A DNA stretch of 64,000 nt, from NCBI GenBank assembly GCA_033032865.1, contig JAWHQI010000040.1, forward strand, positions 11,887,001-11,951,000. Direction: 5' to 3'. Positions 57,661-64,000 of the stretch are shown here, in pieces. The DNA is from Dactylorhiza incarnata (Eukaryota; Streptophyta; Magnoliopsida; Asparagales; Orchidaceae). How positions within the stretch are numbered: the first letter of the stretch is position 1; each line of letters starts with the position of its first letter. The translations under genes and the position numbers were made by a program. Under the pieces are notes generated by a model that saw only the letters and a list, made by a program, of their open reading frames with translations, ran no database searches and was not told the origin of the DNA.

Positions 57661-57786
57661 GACTGCTCTCGCTGAGCAGATGTTTAATTCAAAACCTATT
57701 ATCACGAATCTTACGATCATTGTCGGGGAGAACCTCCATTCTGCTAAGTCTATTACCAACATTGTGTGTGCCAATGTTCTTGAGGT
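57661..57786 (+). pseudogene. Pcf11-like (PCFS) CID-domain exon fragment
   Basis: Bounded by CTCCTGTACAG and GAG/GTAATC, so splice sites are kept. The open frame reads [20 protein letters not shown] then [18 protein letters not shown]. It resembles the start of the CTD-interacting domain of plant Pcf11-similar polyadenylation factors ([16 protein letters not shown]...). In the source gene this domain binds the RNA polymerase II C-terminal domain. Here it is a lone exon about 135 bp after the ERECTA-like piece. Confidence 0.7.
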
Positions 57787-58639
57787 AATCTAATTACGCT
57801 ACAACAAATTTGAAGTAGAGGAAATTTTATATGAAATGCTTAGAGCTTTTTTTGATGTCATTTTCTTAAATTTATATTCTATAAGAGAGAAAATAAATTT
57901 TATGGTTGCATAACAAACAATGTGAGGCTTCATACGTTTTACTCTCTTTTTTCCTGGACTGGTAGGGGTGGTCAAGGGCAGAGGGAGGGGAGTGCAGGCC
58001 TTGAGATGTGCTTGGGAAGGTTTTCTGGTAGGTGTTTTGAAGGCGGGATAGTTCTGGTGTGATGAATAGAGGTGACAGTCTGCTAGGAGGAAAAACAAGT
58101 GCAGGGAAGCTGGGTGGGGTGTAGACAGAGAATTTGGGCTGTTTTGTGGAGGTTGCAGCTTTCCGGCAGAGATGGGGAGACTGGGTGGGGTGTAGACTGA
58201 GTATCAGGAGCGTACATGTAGCTTTCCGGCACTGTTTTCATATATTTGCTTAGAAAGTATATTATAAAACAATATGCTGCACGTTTAAGTTTCTTTAGTT
58301 TGCTTGTTGAGGTTGTTCATAAACTTCTTTAGGTTTTTCAGTACTTCAAGGTCATATTAGTTGCATCATTAGTATTATCCAGATCAGTTGGGGTTGATTT
58401 ATGAACCTCATTTTCTATTTGTTCTTGTTGGGTAATAAAGACTGGCAGGGTTCTGAATCAGATAATCTACCTTCCGAATATGCAGGAAGGTAGTTTTGGG
58501 TGAAAGATTGGGCCGCTCTGTGATTTTTGTTTTTGAATAATTAATGAATAAGATCAATTGCATCGAAAAGTTCTCATCATTTTATGCATGGATGGCTCAG
58601 AAATGGTAGAATTCTATTCAACAGTAATGATTTCAACCT

Positions 58640-58768
58640 CTGCAGTTTTTCTGAATATTTAGTTCAAATTCCTGTAGGTTTGTGCAACCCTTTGAATCAC
58701 ATGAAGGAGCTGCATAATATCAGCATGTGCTCTCAGAGCCCAACCCTGCCGCCTGAGGCCGACAAGTA
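58640..58768 (+). other. possible exon fragment, unidentified
   Basis: An open frame with CNPLNHMKELHNISMCSQSP and TLPPEADK lies between AACCTCTGCAG and a donor-like ACAAGTAAATA. Not recognised. Could be chance. Confidence 0.25.
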
Positions 58769-58913
58769 AATAACCTGACTCCATGAATATTTTCACCTGA
58801 GGTTAAAGCTTCATCTGGTATGGCATCTATCTATATAGAATATACATTATTATTTATTTTTATTCTTTCGAGTTTAGAGCATTGGAGGCATGTAGTTTTT
58901 TTTGTTCAAGTTT

Positions 58914-58989
58914 TACAACCACTGAGGAGGCTGAAAAAATACTTACTTCTGAAGGTAAACTTGTATTGGGGTTTTTCGACTCTTTAGTG
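58914..58989 (+). pseudogene. protein disulfide isomerase-like exon fragment
   Basis: The frame reads TTTEEAEKILTSEGKLVLGF then FDSLV, followed by the donor-like GTAATTTC. It matches the pattern (T..EAE.IL......V.GF...L.G) at the start of the second thioredoxin-like domain of plant PDI-like proteins (PDIL1 group). Only this short segment is present, without a CGHC active site, so it has no enzyme function. Confidence 0.62.
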
Positions 58990-59342
58990 GTAATTTCTTG
59001 CTCATTTCTAGCTAACGAGATCACCAGTGGAACCTTCATTCTGTTAGAAGACATTCTTCATTTTTATATGATTTGTATTACTCTTTGAAATGTTTTTATG
59101 CTGCATGTGCATCATGGGCTTTCAGTTTGGTTTCATTATTTTTGTTCTTTTATAAAGATTCTGTCCTAATATTTCTTCAGTTTATCCTGCTTTGCCTCAT
59201 GATTTCAGTTTTTCTTTTTCTTTTTTTTTTGTTGGATCACATTTTCGTTATAGGCAGATCATAAAACTAAAAAAAATTAGGCTTTCTATTTAACTTTGTT
59301 TGGCCTATTGGCAGCCTAAACTCCATTAGATTCCTTCTCCAG

Positions 59343-59672
<330 letters not shown>

Positions 59673-60024
59673 ATTTATTTCGAGCGGAAGCCTTATACGA
59701 TCACGAGGCAGCGAGAGAGGTGGAGTGAGGAAGAGCATAGCAAGTTCCTTGATGCTTCTATTTGTTCAACACAGTATATTTATTTATTTTGTGCTACATG
59801 TAAAAAAAATTATTATGTCCAATGTTTGTTTATTATAGAATTTTTTTATGTATTGAGTTTAATAGAGTTAAAAGCTCTATTGGTCTGTACTAAAGGGTTT
59901 GGGCTATCTCCCACCTTTTTTCTATTAATAAATTTAAAGAAACATTCTCTTTTCGTTCATGAGATTTTTTTAAGCAAATGAATATTTTATTTATTGGTGT
60001 ATTTAATGATAAAATAATTTTAGT

Positions 60025-60458
60025 AACCAAAAATTATTATTAGTGCATTGTACAACTAGTGATTAAATAAATCTAGTCACTAAATATATTTAGTGACGAA
60101 AAAAGTTATTGCTAATAATGTACATTTAGTGACGAAAAATAGTTGTCACTATAAATGTATATTTAGTGACGAAAATCAACGGTCACTAGAAATATACATT
60201 TAGTGACGAAAATTAGTTGTCACTAAAAATATATATTTAGTGACGAAAATTTATTTGGTCACTAAAGACATTTTGTGACGCCCCTTTGCAACCACCTTGT
60301 AACAGATTAAATCTGGTCACTAAATGTCTTTAGTGCCCAAACCGTAATACTTAGTGACCAAACCGCAATATTTAGTGACCAAACCGCAATATTTAGTGAC
60401 CAAACCGCAATATTTAGTGCCCAAAATTTTTGTCACTAAATGTCAATTTTCTTGTAGT
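60025..60458. repeat. right subterminal repeat block, including a 21-bp tandem
   Basis: More than ten TTTAGTGACGAAAA / GTCACTAAA motifs, then about four copies of TTAGTGACCAAACCGCAATAT in tandem (60350-60420). The end is GTCAATTTTCTTGTAGT. Confidence 0.9.
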
Positions 60459-60940
60459 CTTCATCATCTCTCCAAGGCACCGCCTGCTGAGCCAAACGAG
60501 CAATGGCTCTGTGATGATGGTCGCGTTCAGTCCTGGATTTTGAATTCGATGGACGCTGAGCCATATCGTATGGTAATGTATCATGAAACGGTAAAGGCAA
60601 TGCGGGATGAACTTCACTCCTTGTATTCTGTCAAGGACACTCTCCAACACCTTTGATATTTTCACGGACCTTCAATCTCTTACTCCGGGAGCAGACGAAG
60701 ACTTAACCTCCTTTGTTGCGAAATCCAAAACTCTCGTCGAGGACTGGATTCAACATCAGCCTCCAACGTTAGATCTCGCCGCTCAACGTGCTCAGAAGGC
60801 AGCAGTCAGCATTGCCATGATGATGATCGTGCCCCCCCCCCCACCCCATATCTCCACAGTGTCTGTGCAACCATTCTCTCGTCCTCCACAGTTGATTCCC
60901 TCTCAGATGTGTGTCCGAGCAAACATTCTCTCATCCTCCG

Positions 60941-61095
60941 GGTCCGTAAAACTCACTAGGATAAGCGGTATTATTGAACCAGACGAAACAACAAGCGATG
61001 AAACCAAAGACAGATAAAGCACCTAAACGATAAGACAAGTAAGCCTCTCCAGACCATACAAATGCACGGCGAGCCCATGCAAAAGGTTTGGTTAA
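60941..61095 (-). other. psbC: nuclear plastid DNA (NUPT): psbC fragment
   Basis: The minus strand encodes [20 protein letters not shown] then [20 protein letters not shown] and [12 protein letters not shown], a transmembrane stretch of the photosystem II CP43 protein. Homology starts at GGTCCGTAAAACTCAC and stops at GGTTTGGTTAA. One Ser-to-Arg change is apparent. It is too short to function and lies inside copia gag, so it is transferred organelle DNA. Confidence 0.92.
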
Positions 61096-61186
61096 ATTGT
61101 ATGAACCTTGCTTTTTTATTTTCGTTAGAATCAAGTCTGACGGGAATAATATTCTACGACCAACAATTCATTTATTTTCAAACCAA
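61096..61186 (-). other. rps4: nuclear plastid DNA (NUPT): rps4 3' end
   Basis: The minus strand reads [18 protein letters not shown] and a stop, the C-terminus of plastid ribosomal protein S4, followed by about 35 bp of its downstream sequence. It is joined directly to the psbC piece, although the two genes are not adjacent in typical plastid genomes. That indicates joining of separate fragments. Confidence 0.82.
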
Positions 61187-61555
61187 TCAAAGTTGCTTCC
61201 CTCCCAGATGTGTGTTCCATGTTATTGAAGGTGACACCACCCCCCGATACTCCAGAGCAAGTCTCACCGGCCCTTCTACAAAACTCTTCTGAACACCACC
61301 CGCCCCTCCACCGGCTCGTGGGGGTCGCATAGGCTTTCATGGATGGTGTCGCGGCGGATGGAATCACTCCAAGGATATCGACACTCGCGTGAGTACCTAT
61401 TGTGGCCAGTGTTGTCATTTGGAGTTACTTGCTTTCGTAAGCATGGTGTACCTCTGTGGCCTCCACAATAGCATGTCTCAATTGCGACCGATGCTCCCTC
61501 CACCACCCATGCTAACATTGACAGCTTGCGCACCCAACTTTAGCATCTTCAAGGG

Positions 61556-62023
61556 TTGATCAGTCGCTCTCCTGGCTCTGTGGCGTCTATTTTAAATGAA
61601 GGTATTTCCTGTTTTACCAATAGTCCAGCTTGGACAATGGACTCTGGTGCCACGAATCATATTACTCCACAAAAGCTGCCTCAATATTTGAGCTCTGTCT
61701 GCCCTAAGTTCATCACGATGGCTAATGGGGAGACCACGACTGTTTGTGGTTCTGGGGACGTACCCCGCACTTCATTTATCTCTCTACGCTCGGTTCTTCA
61801 TGTTCCGGGCTCTCATTTTAATCTTCTATCTGTTAGTCATCTAACACAAAATCTTGACAGCTATGTAACATTTTCATCTTCTTCCTTTATTGTGCAGGAT
61901 CGACAGACCCAGAATATCATTGGTAGAGGATAACTGTCAAATGGGCTCTACACTATGGATGCTCCCACTACTGCTCTAACCTCGGTTACCTCTGTTGATT
62001 GGCATCGGCGCCTTGGGCATGCG
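61556..62023 (+). pseudogene. copia protease and start of GAG-pre-integrase, truncated
   Basis: The frame has AWTMDSGATNHITPQKLPQY (active-site DSGA), ITMANGETTTVCGSG, SVLHVPGSHFNLLSVSHLTQ and ends at a stop at 61933. The same register continues with GLYTMDA and WHRRLGHA, the histidine part of the HHCC motif, cut at 62024 by the gypsy LTR. Confidence 0.87.
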
Positions 62024-63332
62024 TGATGCATCCTTCGTCGCATCTTAAGTCACACATTTTAATTTTTCAGCATTTATTTTCTATCTTGTATTTTTTTCGC
62101 GTAACTGCTTTTATTTGAAATTGTTCGGCTCTTCGGTTTGATCGTCCGATGAGATCTTAAATAAAAAAGTCCGGTAATTTAAGTAGTTAGGACGTAACGG
62201 GCAAGCTTAAAAATTATTTAAAATGTATAAATTTAAAAATCAAACTCATGGGAAATATTATGTTTGGAGAGAAATTGATAATTTGGAAAGTTTCCAATGG
62301 CTGCCAAAGAGATATTTGGAGAAATAAATACATAATCTCTTTTGGAAACATTTGACAGTTGCTAAAGTGGAAAGACCTTTTGGCAAAATCAAACCCAAAA
62401 CTACCGTGGAAAAATTCTTGGAAAATAATAATTTATTGCCTCTATTACATTGAAAAGATCTTTGAAAATAAACAAGATCCAAGCTAATATGGACACTTTT
62501 TGGAAAGAAATATTTGGCTGCCTCTACTTAAGCATCCGAGCAGAAGAACAGAAGGACGAACCGGACTAGAAGCAGGGAACGAACATTTTGTTCGTTTCCC
62601 TGTATTGCCGGCGAAGCCCTCCAGCTTTTATTCCAGCGCGCAAGTCCAGCCGCAGGCTTCACCGACGGGATTCCCTCCAGGTGTCGCCGCCGCCACTCCG
62701 GCTCCGGCGTCAACTCCGACGGAGCATTTCCGCCACTTCGATCCCGCGCCACCGAAAGCTTCCAGCGACCGCTCCCTCCGCCAAGGCATCGTCGACCTCA
62801 CTGTCGACTCCGCCCGATTGACGTCGACTTCAACTCCTCTCTTCCGTCAGTCGGTCGTAAGTACCGATCCATTCACCGCTTCTGGCGTCCACTTCGCCGC
62901 AAACCATCCTCAGCCTACTGTTGGAGCTCCATTGCGTCGATTGGCTTGAACTGGGTTTATCCCCTGGGTAATCTCATCACCTCATTGCTTCTTTGGTTGG
63001 TCTTAATTTTACGCATCCTAAATAATTAAATTAAGCTTGCCTAAACGTTCAACCACCTTTATTACCGTATTTTCATAAGTGTTGTGTGTAATTGCTTGTG
63101 GATCTACAACTCTGCCTCGGTTCAACTCGCTAGACGTTCGCGAGAGTTTCTATCAAATAACGATTAACGATCTTGTGAAACTCAAACGGTTGAGAGTAAT
63201 TTGCGTGAAAGTTCGATTTGGCCCGCTCGGTCTCTTTTTAAAAAAATTAAAAACATCATATTTTTTTACAGCAAATAAAATATTTTGCTTAAAAGTTATT
63301 TTATTTCAAAACCCTAATTTGAGTCTACATCA
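62024..63332 (+). repeat. gypsy 5' LTR, 1309 bp
   Basis: Starts TGATGCATCC and ends GTCTACATCA, with GTT and then TGGTATCAGAG following. The frames inside, such as 62500-62949, have no known motif. The second LTR is not in the window, so length rests on ends and primer site only. Confidence 0.78.
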
Positions 63333-63336
63333 GTTT

Positions 63337-63348
63337 GGTATCAGAGAA
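63337..63348 (+). promoter_or_regulatory. gypsy primer binding site (tRNA-Met type)
   Basis: TGGTATCAGAGA, one base different from the standard TGGTATCAGAGC, three bases after the LTR end. Confidence 0.75.
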
Positions 63349-63603
63349 GGTTTGATTCGCTTCTATCGCGAATCAAGCGATCCGATTTTTCAAAAAAAAA
63401 AATATTTAATATAACTTTTTTTAAAGAGAATTTATTTCCCTTTTCATTTCAAAAATTTTTGCTTTCTTTTTAAAAATCAAAATAAATAAAAAGATAGGTA
63501 AAATCTCATTTAAAAAAAAAGAAAAAAAATCCTAATATTTTGTTTCTTTGTTCGAAAATTAAAAATTGTTTTTTTTTTAGAATTTAAAATAAATTTAAAA
63601 AAA

Positions 63604-64000
63604 ATGGATAAGCGTGTCTACCATTTAGAAACTAGTGTTGGGGACTTAGCCAACGAATGAATGAACTAATGAAAGCGGTAGAGACTATCACCACGGGTAT
63701 GGGTAGTGTCACACACGTTATGAATGGGTTGCGTACTTCGGTTAATAATATCGAAGCCACCATACACATAAACGTTGTTTAGATTGGTGTGCCAGGATGG
63801 ACCGCTACTTGGCTTGGAAGCAAATGCCCCGAGCTAGGCAGGTTGAGTACGCCACTATGAGACTTAAAGGTCCCGCGTTAGTTTGGTGGGAACAAATAGA
63901 GCGAACTAGGTTTAATTTAGGCATGCCACCCATCACCACATGGGCAGGATTTAAAGAACAAATTTGAAAACGGTATGTGCCTCCTGATTACATGCAAACC
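63604..64000 (+). pseudogene. gypsy gag, N-terminal part, broken and cut by the window edge
   Basis: The ATG at 63604 opens MDKRVYHLETSVGDLANE before a stop; further stops and a frameshift follow. From 63800 the frame MDRYLAWKQMPRARQVEYAT continues with MRLKGPALVWWEQIERTRFN and ITTWAGFKEQI, then a stop and KRYVPPDYMQT. This is the Retrotrans_gag pattern of plant Ty3/gypsy elements. Not functional as it stands. Confidence 0.83.

Larger units (their letters stand above)
60477..61550 (+). pseudogene. copia gag, frameshifted and interrupted by plastid DNA
   Basis: Frames read WLCDDGRVQSWILNSMDAEP and AMRDELHSLYSVKDTLQHL, then after a frameshift DIFTDLQSLTPGADEDLTSF, which are copia gag features. 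A poly-C run occurs at about 60832-60842. The plastid insertion occupies 60941-61186. TGTGGCCAGTGTTGTCATTTGG near 61400 looks like a degraded zinc knuckle. Confidence 0.78.
60459..62023 (+). mobile_element. second copia fragment (gag to GAG-pre-integrase)
   Basis: Different in sequence from the copia at 52104-54837, so not its continuation. It starts inside gag at the CACTA-like border and ends at the gypsy LTR at 62024 in the middle of the GAG-pre-integrase motif. It contains an inserted pair of plastid DNA pieces. Confidence 0.85.
62024..64000 (+). mobile_element. Ty3/gypsy element, 5' part, continues beyond the window
   Basis: An LTR (62024-63332) with TGATG...CATCA ends is followed by a Met-type primer site and a broken gag. 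It interrupts copia protease/integrase coding sequence. The 5 bp before the LTR are ATGCG; the right duplicate would be outside the window. Probably a chromovirus-type gypsy element, judged from gag and primer, at moderate confidence. Confidence 0.8.

Noticed and set aside
62500..62949. 149-codon frame in the gypsy LTR
   Set aside because: Low-complexity Pro/Ala/Ser sequence inside an LTR with no motif. More likely chance in a GC-rich part of the LTR.

Overview
This window looks like plant nuclear DNA from a repeat-rich angiosperm. The evidence is Ty1/copia elements with tRNA-iMet primer sites, Ty3/gypsy elements of the plant Tat type, a plant hAT transposase with a TTF-type zinc finger, a CACTA-like element carrying exon fragments of plant genes, and two short pieces of plastid DNA. 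I cannot name the species. No complete host gene is visible. The only long intact reading frames are a copia polyprotein (39278-43360) and a hAT transposase (46650-49109).

Layout. 1-1249: non-coding, with an array of about 15 TCGTCGAACGCAG-like motifs. 1250-3409: about 24.5 copies of an 88-bp satellite. 3410-15601: a decayed Tat-type Ty3/gypsy element (Tat A) on the minus strand, split inside its RT/RNase H region by a copia element (C1, 5707-12410, target duplication AAACC). 15602 to about 16440: the Tat A 5' LTR. About 16850-21108 and 25250-31117: inverted copies of a large LTR-like repeat, on either side of a second truncated Tat pol (Tat B, 21109-25249). 26044-35402: a 5.07-kb tandem duplication of that repeat, with internal 155-bp and 43-bp arrays. 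35403 to about 36310: a copia LTR fragment. 37037-37827: a long hairpin (foldback/MITE-like).

37917-44626: an intact, young copia element (C2, target duplication CAAAT, LTRs differing at 4 sites), from the same family as the decayed C1. 44627-45310: the end of another LTR-like unit. 45453-49269: a complete hAT element (target duplication ATTGTAGA). 49278-52103: mostly empty, with one possible terminal exon on the minus strand. 52104-54837: a decayed copia 5' half. 54838-60458: a CACTA-like element without a visible transposase, carrying fragments that read as an ERECTA-family LRR exon, a Pcf11-like CID exon, a PDI-like exon and two exons of ribosomal protein S15a (uS8). 60459-62023: a second copia fragment containing a plastid psbC piece joined to a plastid rps4 piece. 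62024-64000: the 5' LTR and start of gag of a Ty3/gypsy element that runs off the window.

The genes do not form a pathway. They record nested insertion: Tat A was hit by C1, one LTR-like unit was hit by a foldback element and by C2, and a copia was hit by a gypsy. The most interesting items are the multi-gene capture in the CACTA-like element, the dense GCGGTCT motif array in the C1/C2 LTRs, the 88-bp satellite next to the Tat A 3' end, and the large inverted and tandem LTR-like block.
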